The notes below the pieces were generated by a model. It searched no databases. It had not been told where the DNA came from and saw nothing but the letters and a program-made list of their open reading frames with translations. The translations under genes were made by a program, and so were the position numbers. A stretch of DNA of 64,000 bases, taken from positions 59,897 through 123,896 of the forward strand of contig JAAVCP010000025.1 in the NCBI GenBank assembly GCA_014802265.1, in the 5' to 3' direction. This DNA comes from Bacteroides sp. (lineage in GTDB: Bacteria > Bacteroidota > Bacteroidia > Bacteroidales > Muribaculaceae). Shown here piece after piece: positions 8,052 through 17,524 of the stretch (the first letter of the stretch is position 1; each line of letters opens with the position of its first letter).

Positions 8052-10376
8052 TTACTCTCCCATAATGTAGAGCACGGGGAGCACACGAGTTTCATTCATT
8101 GAGTCGTAAGCACCAAAACTTGAGTGAGATATTGAATATCCCCAGATACGGTCTTGACCGGCACCCACATTCTTGATCTGCCATGTGCCGTCAGGCTGTC
8201 TTTCGGCTGTCCATAAATACACACTATCAACAGCCCCGTCAGTAACTGTAGGAGTGTCTTTTATATTAAATGAGTTATAGGTGCCTGACATGTAGAGATA
8301 GCGGTTATTGGAATCTCTCATAAGGAATTGACCTTCCGGAGCTTTGTACTCAGCATCGCCTACAGTGACTGAAGAAGCAAATGTGTAAGCGTATGCGTCA
8401 GAGGAAAGGACGATAGTCTCACCGGATATTTCCACACTGCTTACATTTATATAGCCATAGTTTGAACCCTTGTCAATAGCAGTGGCACATATATTGTCAT
8501 GCACGAGCAGATAGCTGCGGTCACGGATAATCTGATCCTCGTGGAAAAGATCAAAGATTGCCTTGCCAATATATTTTGTGAAGCTCCAAGCGCTGTTGGC
8601 TTTGGTGAATCTACCCACAACGTCTTCAAGACCATTATTATTGAGTGTCCAGGCAGCCCCATCATAGACAAAGAGATCAGCCTTATTGTAGTTGTAGACC
8701 ACAATCTGTTGGTCGCCGCTCTGAGCATAGATCAGCTTGTTCTTTAGATATAGAGGTATGTAAACTTCCGGATCGGTCAGCTTGGCATTATCAACACCCA
8801 TTGCCTCATAATCTGCCGGATTGAGAGCGCTGACACCATCAGCTATTGCCCATTCAGAACCATCAAAATAGTATACAGCATTGATGCTGGTGCTCACCGG
8901 AGTGCCTGCAACTACCTTAGCAGGAAGTTTGGCAGCAGTGGTAGCTGCTCTATACAGTTTGGGGAGCAAACCGTTCTCTGTGTTATAAGAACCCCAGCTG
9001 GTATAAGAACTATCATACTGAATCCATTTACTTACCTCAGTGTTTGTGATGGTTGCAAGCCCTTCACTATCACGAGCTACACTCCATACTGCACCTGATT
9101 CAGGGATCTCTGCTGCCACATTGAAGCTGTTGTAGGTACCTGCCTGATAGAGGTAACGACCGAAGGAATCCTTAATATAATATCCGCCGTCGGTAGCCAC
9201 GAAAGTGAATGCATTTGCAGGATCGGCAGCTACGATACCCTCATTGACAGTCATATCTATAACCGGGAGGTAGCCATAGCTCTTATCCTCGGCAAGTGGA
9301 CCGGCTCCATGAGAATCTTCAGCAATCATGTAGTAAGCCGGATCGGGAGCCTTATACAATACAGGTAGAGAACCCTTGTCGGAATCGTAAGAACCCCAAC
9401 TGCTATAAGAGGGATCATATTGAATCCACTTATTTGCCAAAGTATTGGTAATGGTTGCAAGACCGTTTGAGGCAAGTGTCACAGTCCATACTGCCCCTGC
9501 TTCCGGAAGAGTGACAGATACGTTGAAGCTATTATGAGAATCATCCTGATATAAGTATCTGCCATAAGTATCAATTATATAGAAACCACCATCAGTCCCT
9601 ACAAAAGAAAAGCCGTTGAGAACATCCGTATTGACAATCCCATCAGAGACTGTTACGTCAGTCTCTTTGAGATAGCCATAGGTATATGTTTCGGCGAGAG
9701 GCATTGCACCTTTGTTGCCGTCAGCTACAAAATAGTAGGTGCCTGCCATAAATTCCTCAATTTCCGAGTTGGAGATGAATATGGGGTTAGTCTCGCTTTC
9801 GTTATATCTTACAATGGCGTATGATCCTTCAGTGGCATCAGGGAGAGCATTTCTCAATATGCCGGGAAGTTTATTGGCTGCTGAAGTCATTGGAGCGAAT
9901 GCAGAGATGTAATCTTCGTCACTGCCCCATGCATTTTTGTAATCATCGGCGGAAACAGTGTATTCTGTTGCCCCGCTGATAGCTGTGAGTTCGGCAGGCA
10001 CTTCAGATGCCTCGGCATAAGATATGTCAGCAACAGAACCATTAGAACCCAGATAATATGGGAAAGCTGCAGTCTCCATAAAAGGAGGGAGTGCCACAGA
10101 GGCAGGAAACGCACCGTATTTGTTGAAGTAGCAATTTGTGGCTATAGCCTTTGCCTCGGCTTTCTGCTCATCTGTAGTGGCTTTCTCCTCCATCAGCTTT
10201 GAGATAGCCTTATAATCATCGGCAGTGAGGGTGTAGGAACCCGTGACGGCGTTTTCATAATCCACACCGCCTTCGAATCCTTTGAGATAAAGGTCGTTCC
10301 AGGAGTTTTCACCGCAGCTTGCCAACGCCAGGGCTGAGGCACCGACAAGTAGGGAATTTATTATGTTTTTATTCAT
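8052..10376 (-). CDS. Large surface lipoprotein with three internal repeats
   Basis: A 774-residue lipoprotein (MNKNIINSLLVGASALALASC, Cys21). Residues about 45-210 contain YTLTADDYKAI and YTVSADDYKNAW segments typical of Bacteroidales receptor-partner lipoproteins. Then come related modules of roughly 130 residues. The first two read GFYIIDTYGRYLYQDDSHNSFNV ... KWIQYDPSYSSWGSY and GYYIKDSFGRYLYQAGTYNSFNV ... KWIQYDSSYTSWGSY. A third, more diverged module forms the C-terminus (FLMRDSNNRYLYMSGTYNSFNI). A different domain of about 150 residues separates modules two and three. The gene follows a TonB receptor by 26 bases in the same direction, so the two very likely form an uptake pair in which this protein is the surface ligand-binding partner. 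It is not a SusD homologue. The ligand is unknown. Confidence 0.8.
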   Translation of the reverse strand: MNKNIINSLLVGASALALASCGENSWNDLYLKGFEGGVDYENAVTGSYTLTADDYKAISKLMEEKATTDEQKAEAKAIATNCYFNKYGAFPASVALPPFMETAAFPYYLGSNGSVADISYAEASEVPAELTAISGATEYTVSADDYKNAWGSDEDYISAFAPMTSAANKLPGILRNALPDATEGSYAIVRYNESETNPIFISNSEIEEFMAGTYYFVADGNKGAMPLAETYTYGYLKETDVTVSDGIVNTDVLNGFSFVGTDGGFYIIDTYGRYLYQDDSHNSFNVSVTLPEAGAVWTVTLASNGLATITNTLANKWIQYDPSYSSWGSYDSDKGSLPVLYKAPDPAYYMIAEDSHGAGPLAEDKSYGYLPVIDMTVNEGIVAADPANAFTFVATDGGYYIKDSFGRYLYQAGTYNSFNVAAEIPESGAVWSVARDSEGLATITNTEVSKWIQYDSSYTSWGSYNTENGLLPKLYRAATTAAKLPAKVVAGTPVSTSINAVYYFDGSEWAIADGVSALNPADYEAMGVDNAKLTDPEVYIPLYLKNKLIYAQSGDQQIVVYNYNKADLFVYDGAAWTLNNNGLEDVVGRFTKANSAWSFTKYIGKAIFDLFHEDQIIRDRSYLLVHDNICATAIDKGSNYGYINVSSVEISGETIVLSSDAYAYTFASSVTVGDAEYKAPEGQFLMRDSNNRYLYMSGTYNSFNIKDTPTVTDGAVDSVYLWTAERQPDGTWQIKNVGAGQDRIWGYSISHSSFGAYDSMNETRVLPVLYIMGE

Positions 10377-10402
10377 TTTATTAGCTCTGAAAGATGAAAT
10401 GA

Positions 10403-13180
10403 TTAGAAGAAGAATTTAACTCGGAAGTTAAAGGTGCGACCCTGGCTATAGAATACGCGGTAGGCATCTTGCCATGTTCCGGCTCTGCTGTAGTCGGTGT
10501 AGGCATCCATAATATAGTAGTTGTTGCATACGTTGTAGACATTGGCAGACACCATGCAGCGCAGACCCTTTGTAATGTCGAAGCTGTAGCTTGCATTCAT
10601 GTCGAGCTGATTTCCAAAAGGAATCTTCCAAGGGTCATTGATTTTCAGCGTCTGACCGGGAGTAAGGCTCACGCTACTGCTGCCTGTAAGTGAGAAATCA
10701 CTGTAGTTAAGGGCATTGCATGTCCAATCAGCACCGATTGTGAAACCTTTAAACGGCTTGAACTGCATTCCGAGAGCGCCGGTGAGTTGTGCGGAACCAC
10801 CCACTTTCACATTTTTCTGATCAATTGTGGCATTGAGGTGATCAGGTGATAGGGGAGTAGTAACGGCAGCAGGGGTGTCACGGTCGCCGAGGCTTGAGAG
10901 TGCCTGACCCTGGCTGTTGTAGAAATAACCTACCGGAGAATTCTGCCATGTGTTGTCAGCAATAGCAAACATACCGGTGAGTTCATACCACTTTGTGGGT
11001 TTGTAAACGAAGTTCAATTCCAAGCCCATGTAGCGGGAGTCAACACCGTTCATAGTAGCGGTATATCGGTCGTTATCATATTCCAAAGTACCTGTTGAAA
11101 TCAGTGTACGGTCCATCCACATTGTATAGTAGCCATTGAGCTGGGCTGTGAATTTCGGAGAATGGAACTCATAACCAACCTCTACGGCAGCCACTTTTTC
11201 ATTTCTTGGGTTGGGATTGACAGCATTGGAATTTGCAGGAGATACAAACACACCATACTGTAAATAAGGAGCACGGGTTATATATCCACCGTTGACATAA
11301 ACGTTGTTATAACGGTTGATATTGTAGTTGGCACCACCCTTTATGTTGCCTGCAAAGAAGGTTTTTGAAGGAGACTTGCTATCTTCAGGATTGCAGTACA
11401 TGTGCTCATAACGTGTGTATGTATTAAGGTTGGCAGCCCCGGCAAGCACGAGGTTAAGGTTATTGTCAAGAAGATTGTATTCTACCTGAGCGTATACGCC
11501 CTCCTGCCAGATACGGCTGTCCCAATCACGGTAAACCACGTCGCCCACTCCGAGTTTCTGATTGCGGTAGGCTGTCTTCTCAGCTTCAGTTGCAAATGTG
11601 CGTGTGTTGTTGGAAGCGGAACGGTAATAGTCGATGAAGTATTCACCATTGTAGAGGTCAGATATTTCATTGGTGTGCTCGCCGTAGTAATAACGTATGT
11701 CGATACCGGCTGTCAGTGCAACCTTGTCAGAAAGCTCGTTTTTGTAGTTAGATACGCCGCCAAACCATTTATGGTTGTTGACAGAGTTAGACATAACCAT
11801 TAGAGAGCCGGTTGTACTTGCCTGGTTCATGAGCTGGATCTGGTCGTATGCAAACATACCATTGCCATGACGGAGGCTATAAGTGACACCATTGTTCTCG
11901 ATAGTTCTCCAATTTAAGTTACCATTGGAAGAGCCATACCAGTAGCTGTAATATGTAGAAGTAGAAGTGCCAATCTGCGCACCCTGACCGCTTGAACCAT
12001 ATCCACTGCCGATAGAAGCGTATATTACGCTTGACAGGGAAGACTTAGGATTGATTTGCCAGATATGCTTGAGCATTGCCACGGGCTTGTTATAGACATT
12101 ATACTGAGATGCCTTCTGCTCCCCGTTAAGACCCAGACCGTAAGTAGGATTGTAGCGGTAAGCCTGTCCCTTTGGCATGTAGTTGGCAACGTCCTGCCAA
12201 CCTTCAATGGTAAGACCATCGGAAGAGTTACGCTTGTAGTGGGTCTGAGGGGCACCGGTTACGGTGAGAGACAACTGATGATCGTCGGTAAGACGCTTTG
12301 ATACATTCAGGAAGTAGTTAAACGATTCGTAGGCAGTGCCCTGCACGTATCCGTCACCGGTCTTACGTGAACCCAAGAAAGTGATAGCCCAGCCATTGTC
12401 CATGAGACCTGTAGAGAATGATATACCATAGTTCATGGCGTTGTCATTCCCAAGTCCATACCATGCCGTACCACCTTTCTTAGCGTCAAGACCCTTTGTG
12501 ATCATATTGATTGTGCCACCGAAAGAGGGGGAGGAAATCATGGTTGCTCCCAGACCGCGCTGCACCTGCATTGACGACATTATGTCGCCCAATCCGCTCC
12601 AGTTAGACCAATAGATGCCACCCCATTCCATATCGTTGACGGGGACACCGTTTACCATGGTGGCAGTGTTTTGTGACTTAAAGCCGCGAATGTTGATTTT
12701 GGCATCGCCGAAACCGCCGCCGTCTTTAGTTGCCCACACGCCCGGAGTGGTTTTCAAAATCTCGGGCAATTCCTGGTTGCCGAGCTTTGCCTCGAGCTGG
12801 CCGGCTGTGATTGCCGACACAGCTACTGGTGTCTTACGGGTGATAGCCACTGACTGAGTGATGACTACGTCCTGTAGCATCTTGGAGTCGGGCTCCATCT
12901 TGATAACACCCATTTCGGGAACAGCTTTCTTTGTGAGGGTGTGGTAGCCGACATAAGAAAACTGAATTTCCTTTGTTCCCGCCGGCACACTGAGGGAGAA
13001 ATTGCCGTCAATATCGGTAGGAACTGCCACATTTGTGCCTTTTGCCTGAACAGTGGCACCAATCACCGGCTCACCGAGCTCATCGATGACCGAGCCGTGG
13101 CAAGTCATTGTGTTGCCTTGGGCGAATGCCCAGCTCACAACGCTGACAAGAGCCACAGCCAAGAGAAATAGTCTCTTCAT
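10403..13180 (-). CDS. TonB-dependent receptor with carboxypeptidase-like N-domain
   Basis: About 925 residues. The signal peptide is MKRLFLLAVALVSVVSWAFA, then a carboxypeptidase-regulatory-like beta-sandwich (GSVIDELGEPVIGATVQAKGTNVAVPTDIDGNFSLSV), then a plug domain with LPEILKTTPGVWATKDGGGFGDAKINIRGF and TINMITKG, then a long barrel ending TFNFRVKFFF. It acts in the outer membrane and imports a ligand with TonB energy. I start at MKRLFLL. The longer ORF start at 13222 falls on the transcription start of a perfect promoter. The downstream repeat lipoprotein is the likely partner. It does not carry the classic SusC TonB-box pattern I could be sure of, and the substrate is unknown. Confidence 0.9.
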   Translation of the reverse strand: MKRLFLLAVALVSVVSWAFAQGNTMTCHGSVIDELGEPVIGATVQAKGTNVAVPTDIDGNFSLSVPAGTKEIQFSYVGYHTLTKKAVPEMGVIKMEPDSKMLQDVVITQSVAITRKTPVAVSAITAGQLEAKLGNQELPEILKTTPGVWATKDGGGFGDAKINIRGFKSQNTATMVNGVPVNDMEWGGIYWSNWSGLGDIMSSMQVQRGLGATMISSPSFGGTINMITKGLDAKKGGTAWYGLGNDNAMNYGISFSTGLMDNGWAITFLGSRKTGDGYVQGTAYESFNYFLNVSKRLTDDHQLSLTVTGAPQTHYKRNSSDGLTIEGWQDVANYMPKGQAYRYNPTYGLGLNGEQKASQYNVYNKPVAMLKHIWQINPKSSLSSVIYASIGSGYGSSGQGAQIGTSTSTYYSYWYGSSNGNLNWRTIENNGVTYSLRHGNGMFAYDQIQLMNQASTTGSLMVMSNSVNNHKWFGGVSNYKNELSDKVALTAGIDIRYYYGEHTNEISDLYNGEYFIDYYRSASNNTRTFATEAEKTAYRNQKLGVGDVVYRDWDSRIWQEGVYAQVEYNLLDNNLNLVLAGAANLNTYTRYEHMYCNPEDSKSPSKTFFAGNIKGGANYNINRYNNVYVNGGYITRAPYLQYGVFVSPANSNAVNPNPRNEKVAAVEVGYEFHSPKFTAQLNGYYTMWMDRTLISTGTLEYDNDRYTATMNGVDSRYMGLELNFVYKPTKWYELTGMFAIADNTWQNSPVGYFYNSQGQALSSLGDRDTPAAVTTPLSPDHLNATIDQKNVKVGGSAQLTGALGMQFKPFKGFTIGADWTCNALNYSDFSLTGSSSVSLTPGQTLKINDPWKIPFGNQLDMNASYSFDITKGLRCMVSANVYNVCNNYYIMDAYTDYSRAGTWQDAYRVFYSQGRTFNFRVKFFF

Positions 13181-13226
13181 ACGTAGGTTGTTTTTAATTA
13201 AAGAAAATTTTGTGGATTTCATGTTG

Positions 13227-13257
13227 CAAATTTAACCTATTTTTAAGAGGTAGCCAA
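13227..13257 (-). promoter_or_regulatory. Promoter for the TonB receptor/lipoprotein operon
   Basis: On the minus strand TTG (13257-13255), 20-bp spacer, TAAATTTG (13234-13227). This predicts a transcript start near 13221 and a leader of about 40 bases before the ATG at 13180. Confidence 0.75.
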
Positions 13258-13390
13258 CTTAAATCTTAAAATTTTACAAAATAGTCATAATAAAACTTAA
13301 AAATTTATGTGTGGGGCAATAGTTTACTTGATTTATAGGGGTAAATCTTTTTTATCACCTGAATTTTTATAATTATAAGAAAAAAAAGTG

Positions 13391-13398
13391 TAAATTTG
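13391..13398 (+). promoter_or_regulatory. -7 element for the MFS transporter
   Basis: TAAATTTG followed by CAGCAATAA. No good TTG lies 20 bp upstream (AT-rich run instead). The leader to 13483 would be about 80 bases. Confidence 0.5.
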
Positions 13399-13482
13399 CA
13401 GCAATAATCCCTTTGTGCCCCTAATTCACAACGGGGAGGGATGACAATATGAAACCACAATAACTAAACTAATCATAAAATT

Positions 13483-15207
13483 ATGGCAACGACACAAGCA
13501 ATGACAGCGCCGCACGAGCTGCTGCGCGACAAAGCCTGGGCAAGATGGACCGCTCTTCTGCTTCTGGCTATGGCGATGTTTTTCGCCTACATCTTCATGG
13601 ATGTGCTTTCTCCAATCAAGGACCTCCTTCAGTCGGAACGCGGATGGGATTCCACTGCTTTCGGCACCATGCAAGGTTCCGAAACTTTCCTGAACGTATT
13701 CGTATTCTTCCTTATCTTCGCGGGTATCATTCTCGACAAGATGGGAGTGCGCTTCACGGCTGTGCTTTCAGGCGTGGTGATGGTGATTGGAGCCACAATC
13801 AACTGGTATGCCTTGACTGACGCTTTCCTTGGAAGCAGTCTTGACGTATGGTTTACCAATCACCTTAATTACATACCCGTGTTTGACGAACTCGGCATCT
13901 CTCCATTCTACAAGGGAATGCCTGCGTCGGCAAAATTCTCTGCGGTAGGCTTCATGATATTCGGTTGCGGTTGTGAGATGGCGGGCATCACCGTGAGCCG
14001 TGGTATCGTGAAATGGTTCAAGGGGAGAGAAATGGCTTTGGCTATGGGTTCGGAGATGGCTCTTGCGCGTCTTGGTGTAGCCACATGTATGATATTCTCA
14101 CCTGTATTTGCTGAAATGGGGGGCACAGTCAATGTGTCTCGTTCAGTGGCTTTCGGTGTGATTGTGCTGATCATCGGTCTTATAATGTTTATCACCTATT
14201 TCTTCATGGATAAGAAGCTTGACGAGCAGAGCGGCGAGGCTGAGGAGAAAGATGATCCGTTTAAAATCAGCGACCTTGGCAAGATTCTTTCAAGCTGGGC
14301 ATTCTGGATTGTGGCTCTTCTTTGCGTGCTTTATTATTCTGCCATCTTCCCATTCCAGAAATATGCTGTCAACATGTTGCAGTGTAACCTTACCTTTACT
14401 GATGTTGCCCCCGACTCCTTCTGGGGAAGTGATGCAGTGTCAGTATGGCAATATATTGTGATGCTTATAGTGGCAGGAGCTTCCTTTGCAAGCAACTTCG
14501 GGAAAAACAAAACCATGCGTACCGGCATGTTGATAGTAGCTATCGTTTGCCTCATTACTTATTGCTGGATGGGGTATATGCGTCAAAGCGCATCAGCCAT
14601 CTTCGCCGTGTTCCCGCTTCTCGCAGTGGGCATCACTCCTATCCTCGGCAAGTATGTAGACTATAAAGGTAAGGCAGCCTCCATGCTCATTCTTGGTGCG
14701 CTTCTTCTTATTGCATGTCACCTTACTTTTGCCTTTATCCTTCCTATGTTTAAAGACAGTCCGGTTGGCGGAGTAGTTGTGGCTTATCTTACTATCCTTG
14801 TCCTTGGTGCCTCATTCTCACTTGTTCCGGCTTCATTGTGGCCCAGTGTTCCCAAACTGGTTGACGCTAAGATTATCGGTTCTGCCTACGCTTTGATTTT
14901 CTGGATTCAAAATATAGGTCTGTGGCTTTTCCCAATGCTTATCGGCAAAGTGCTTGACAACAGTAATCCTGATATCACTAAGGCAGTTGCCGACGGCACA
15001 ATGTCGGAGGCAGTGGCTTCTGTGAGCTATAACTATACCGCGCCTCTGGTCATGCTTGCATGTCTCGGTGTGGCAGCCCTGATCCTCGGCTTTGTATTGA
15101 AAGCTCTTGACAAGAAGAAACATCTTGGCCTTGAACTCCCGAATGTGGCATCACCCACTGTGGAAGACGAGATACTTGAATCAGAGGCAACCTCTGCAGA
15201 AGGTTAA
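13483..15207 (+). CDS. Major facilitator superfamily transporter
   Basis: A 574-residue inner-membrane transporter with about twelve hydrophobic helices. The first is WTALLLLAMAMFFAYIFMDVLSPI and the last GVAALILGFVLKAL. The N-half has ILDKMGVRFTAVLSGVVMVIGA, the usual MFS loop 2-3 region, and the central loop (DKKLDEQSGEAEEKDDPFKISDLG) separates the two six-helix bundles. A long acidic cytoplasmic tail (VEDEILESEATSAEG) ends the protein. It is larger than typical 400-residue MFS proteins because of extended loops around residues 110-150. No neighbouring catabolic gene indicates the substrate, and I do not assign one. It is monocistronic between its own promoter and a strong terminator. Confidence 0.8.
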   Translation: MATTQAMTAPHELLRDKAWARWTALLLLAMAMFFAYIFMDVLSPIKDLLQSERGWDSTAFGTMQGSETFLNVFVFFLIFAGIILDKMGVRFTAVLSGVVMVIGATINWYALTDAFLGSSLDVWFTNHLNYIPVFDELGISPFYKGMPASAKFSAVGFMIFGCGCEMAGITVSRGIVKWFKGREMALAMGSEMALARLGVATCMIFSPVFAEMGGTVNVSRSVAFGVIVLIIGLIMFITYFFMDKKLDEQSGEAEEKDDPFKISDLGKILSSWAFWIVALLCVLYYSAIFPFQKYAVNMLQCNLTFTDVAPDSFWGSDAVSVWQYIVMLIVAGASFASNFGKNKTMRTGMLIVAIVCLITYCWMGYMRQSASAIFAVFPLLAVGITPILGKYVDYKGKAASMLILGALLLIACHLTFAFILPMFKDSPVGGVVVAYLTILVLGASFSLVPASLWPSVPKLVDAKIIGSAYALIFWIQNIGLWLFPMLIGKVLDNSNPDITKAVADGTMSEAVASVSYNYTAPLVMLACLGVAALILGFVLKALDKKKHLGLELPNVASPTVEDEILESEATSAEG

Positions 15208-15230
15208 TTAATAATCATATATTATTTTAG

Positions 15231-15260
15231 TCCCCGGATTCATCAATTCGGGGATTTTTT
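15231..15260 (+). terminator. Rho-independent terminator after the MFS gene
   Basis: TCCCCGGATT/AATTCGGGGA, a 10-bp stem with one G-U pair and a 4-base loop, followed directly by a run of T. Confidence 0.9.
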
Positions 15261-15273
15261 TCGTTATATAGAT

Positions 15274-16404
15274 ATGAAATATTTAAGGAAATATGGGTTA
15301 TTATTGACGCTGTGTGCGTTGGCTAATTCGACTGAGCAGTTTAATCTACATGCGGAGACTGTAAGTCAGAAGGAGGCATCACGCATAGCGCAGACGTTTT
15401 TCAATGCTGCCAACGGGGAGGTGATGGGGAAACCGAATCTTGTGTATAATGGCAAGAAGCTCACCACCGATAGGTTGTTTTCCCCATTTTATGTGTATAA
15501 TCTTCCGAAGGGAGGATTTGTGATAATCTCTGCCGAAAATAAGGCAATGCCAATCTTGGGCTATAGCCTTAAAGATAATTTTGATCCCGAGACAATGGGA
15601 GAAAAAACAAAGGCACTTCTCACAGAATATGCCCGTGACATTGAATACATACGCTATGATTCCCGTATTCCTGAAGAGGCTGTGGCAGCTTGGTCAGACA
15701 TCAACGGATATATAGGGTCGGTTCTGACCGCTGTTTATGATGTGACCGATCCGGCGTTTTCAATGGAGGATGCCCGCGAGCAAATCGAGAATGTTGAAAA
15801 TTCCGGCAGATGGGAAGATTATGCGTCAGATATTTTCACTCCGTCGCAGTGGAGAGATATTATCAACGACGAGTTCAAATCTGCCAAGAGTGTCGCACTT
15901 GGAATTGTAGGGGAGAGTAAGGTTTACCCTGTTATTGTGCATGGTCATAAGGGTGACTATTACCGCATTGAGCTTGACGGACGCAACGACTGGCTGATGC
16001 GTCTTATGGCAACTGAGTTCATGAGTGCCGGACAGGTGGCAGCCTTAGGTACCCCCATCGAACAGGAATTTATTGAGGAGGAAGAAGAGCCTTTCTTATT
16101 GTATAATGACTTTATAGCCGAGACAAGAGCCGAGGAAGAGAACCGGCTCAGAAAATTTGAAGAGAGGCTTATCCCCACTGAGCCTATTGTGCGTTCTGTC
16201 GGGGGTGGTCATTTTGAAATTCAATTGCCCGAACCGGTTGTGCTGGCACGCACCTATAATCTTGACGGCATGATGGTGAGGCGACAGACATTTAGGAATA
16301 CTCAGGTGGCTTCAATTAGTCTTGACGGCAATCCCAATGGCTTTTATTTCGTCATCCTTAATGGAGAAAGTGGAAAACCATACGGCATTAAACTCTATAA
16401 ATAA
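15274..16404 (+). CDS. Stand-alone Spi/C10-propeptide-like secreted protein
   Basis: A 376-residue exported protein whose N-terminal 120 residues match the Spi inhibitor/C10 (streptopain) propeptide fold: SQKEASRIAQTFFNAAN, then LFSPFYVYNLPKGGFVIISAENKAMPILGYS and LLTEYARDIEYIR. No C10 catalytic domain follows, since there is no GCxAxATAQ-type Cys motif or catalytic His block. The middle is unassigned and acidic (EFIEEEEEPF). The last 70 residues (ARTYNLDGMMVRRQ ... LDGNPNGFYFVILNGESGKPYGIKLYK) look like a T9SS type A sorting domain. It may inhibit or chaperone a cysteine protease such as the one encoded at 24-25 kb. That role is inference. A 93-residue membrane protein follows 33 bases later. 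Confidence 0.7.
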   Translation: MKYLRKYGLLLTLCALANSTEQFNLHAETVSQKEASRIAQTFFNAANGEVMGKPNLVYNGKKLTTDRLFSPFYVYNLPKGGFVIISAENKAMPILGYSLKDNFDPETMGEKTKALLTEYARDIEYIRYDSRIPEEAVAAWSDINGYIGSVLTAVYDVTDPAFSMEDAREQIENVENSGRWEDYASDIFTPSQWRDIINDEFKSAKSVALGIVGESKVYPVIVHGHKGDYYRIELDGRNDWLMRLMATEFMSAGQVAALGTPIEQEFIEEEEEPFLLYNDFIAETRAEEENRLRKFEERLIPTEPIVRSVGGGHFEIQLPEPVVLARTYNLDGMMVRRQTFRNTQVASISLDGNPNGFYFVILNGESGKPYGIKLYK

Positions 16405-16437
16405 TTGATTAAGATTGCTAACTGATTAAAAAAGATC

Positions 16438-16719
16438 ATGAAAAATATATTAGAATCAAAACTTGCAGCATGGGTTGGATTATTAGCTATCTTGGTTATC
16501 ACGGTTGCTGCCTTCCCCCTCTTTCGTAGTTATTGGTGGTCATTCAGTGTGTTGTTTTTTGCTTTCATGGGTGTATTCTCACAGTTGGCATCTCTCTACA
16601 TCTGGAAATTAAGCCCAATAGCCGGAAAGAAATTGCGTAGCTGTGCATTCGTGATGTCAATTCTTGCAATAGTGGCATTCGTTGCCGTCTTTATAGCATT
16701 TCAGGTCATCACAGAATAA
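16438..16719 (+). CDS. Small membrane protein, three helices
   Basis: A 93-residue protein made almost entirely of three hydrophobic helices (AWVGLLAILVITVAAFPLF, WWSFSVLFFAFMGVFSQLASLYI, SCAFVMSILAIVAFVAVFIAF) with basic residues in the loop SPIAGKKLRS. I do not recognise a characterised family. It lies 33 bases after the Spi-like gene and before a terminator, so the two are probably co-transcribed. No function is assigned. Confidence 0.65.
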   Translation: MKNILESKLAAWVGLLAILVITVAAFPLFRSYWWSFSVLFFAFMGVFSQLASLYIWKLSPIAGKKLRSCAFVMSILAIVAFVAVFIAFQVITE

Positions 16720-16757
16720 AAATTTTCATAAAATATTTTTTTGGCAAATTGTTGCAG

Positions 16758-16788
16758 AAAAAGGGAGGGTGTTGCCTTCCCTCTTTTG
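16758..16788 (+). terminator. Terminator after the small membrane protein
   Basis: AGGGAGG/CCTTCCCT stem with one bulge, flanked by A-run and ending in CTCTTTTGTTTT. Confidence 0.65.
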
Positions 16789-16890
16789 TTTTATGATATT
16801 ACTCCCGATTGAGAAGAGGATAAAATAAAAATATGCTTGAAAATTATTATTATTAATCAGAAATGATTGTCTATTATAAGCGGCATGGAT

Positions 16891-16921
16891 TTGGAACAAA
16901 AGAATAAAGTGTTTAAATTTG
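16891..16921 (+). promoter_or_regulatory. Promoter for the 17.0-18.8 kb secreted-protein pair
   Basis: TTG (16891-16893), 20-bp spacer, TAAATTTG (16914-16921). The leader to 17027 is about 100 bases. The 16789-16890 stretch is AT-rich spacer. Confidence 0.7.
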
Positions 16922-17026
16922 CACTGTGTCTTTGCTTCTTCGGCTTTGTCGGAATGAAAGAAAAATGATGTCTAATCAATTTTCGAGCAGAGAGCGAATT
17001 TATATACCTAACTAATATTTACCAAG

Positions 17027-17524
17027 ATGAACAAACCAACACGAATTCTTTCTCTGCTGGCATTCACGGCGTTTGCCGGTTGTGCATGGGCACAGGAAGA
17101 CATGAAGTTGAAGGTTGTTGCCAACGATGGCGAGGGTAATCCTGTAGAGGAAACCATGGTTACTGTCGAGAGCAAACTGCGCTTCACTCAAAACGGAGTA
17201 GGTGTCTTTGATGGAGATGCTTTGACGGCTGAATTTAATTATGCCGACTTTGCCACCCTTAGTTTTTATTATGACACGCTGAGCAGTGTGTCTGCCGTAG
17301 ATGCCATGACCGGGTTGCGACTGCGCAATAACCCAGTGGCAGAATCTCTTGAATTTGTCGGAATGACAGAAAAAGTAGCTGAGCTTACTGTGATAGATCT
17401 GCGTGGTGCAGTCAAGGTGTCTGTGCCGGAGTGGAAGGGGGAGGCAATCAACGTAAATAATCTCACTCCAGGTCTATATTTCGTAACTGTTAATCAAAAA
17501 ACATTTAAATTTATCAAGAAATGA
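17027..17524 (+). CDS. Secreted protein with T9SS-like C-terminal domain
   Basis: A 165-residue protein with a signal peptide (LSLLAFTAFAGCAWAQ). After a short beta-rich region (LRFTQNGVGVFDGDALTAEFNYADFATLSFYYD) the C-terminal 70 residues follow the type A sorting-domain pattern: PVAESLEFVGMTEKVAELTVIDLRGAVKV ... NNLTPGLYFVTVNQKTFKFIKK. The small body suggests it is mostly a sorting or anchoring module. Its stop codon overlaps the next start (ATGA at 17521-17524), which indicates translational coupling to the following fibronectin-like protein. No known enzyme motif is present. Confidence 0.65.
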   Translation: MNKPTRILSLLAFTAFAGCAWAQEDMKLKVVANDGEGNPVEETMVTVESKLRFTQNGVGVFDGDALTAEFNYADFATLSFYYDTLSSVSAVDAMTGLRLRNNPVAESLEFVGMTEKVAELTVIDLRGAVKVSVPEWKGEAINVNNLTPGLYFVTVNQKTFKFIKK

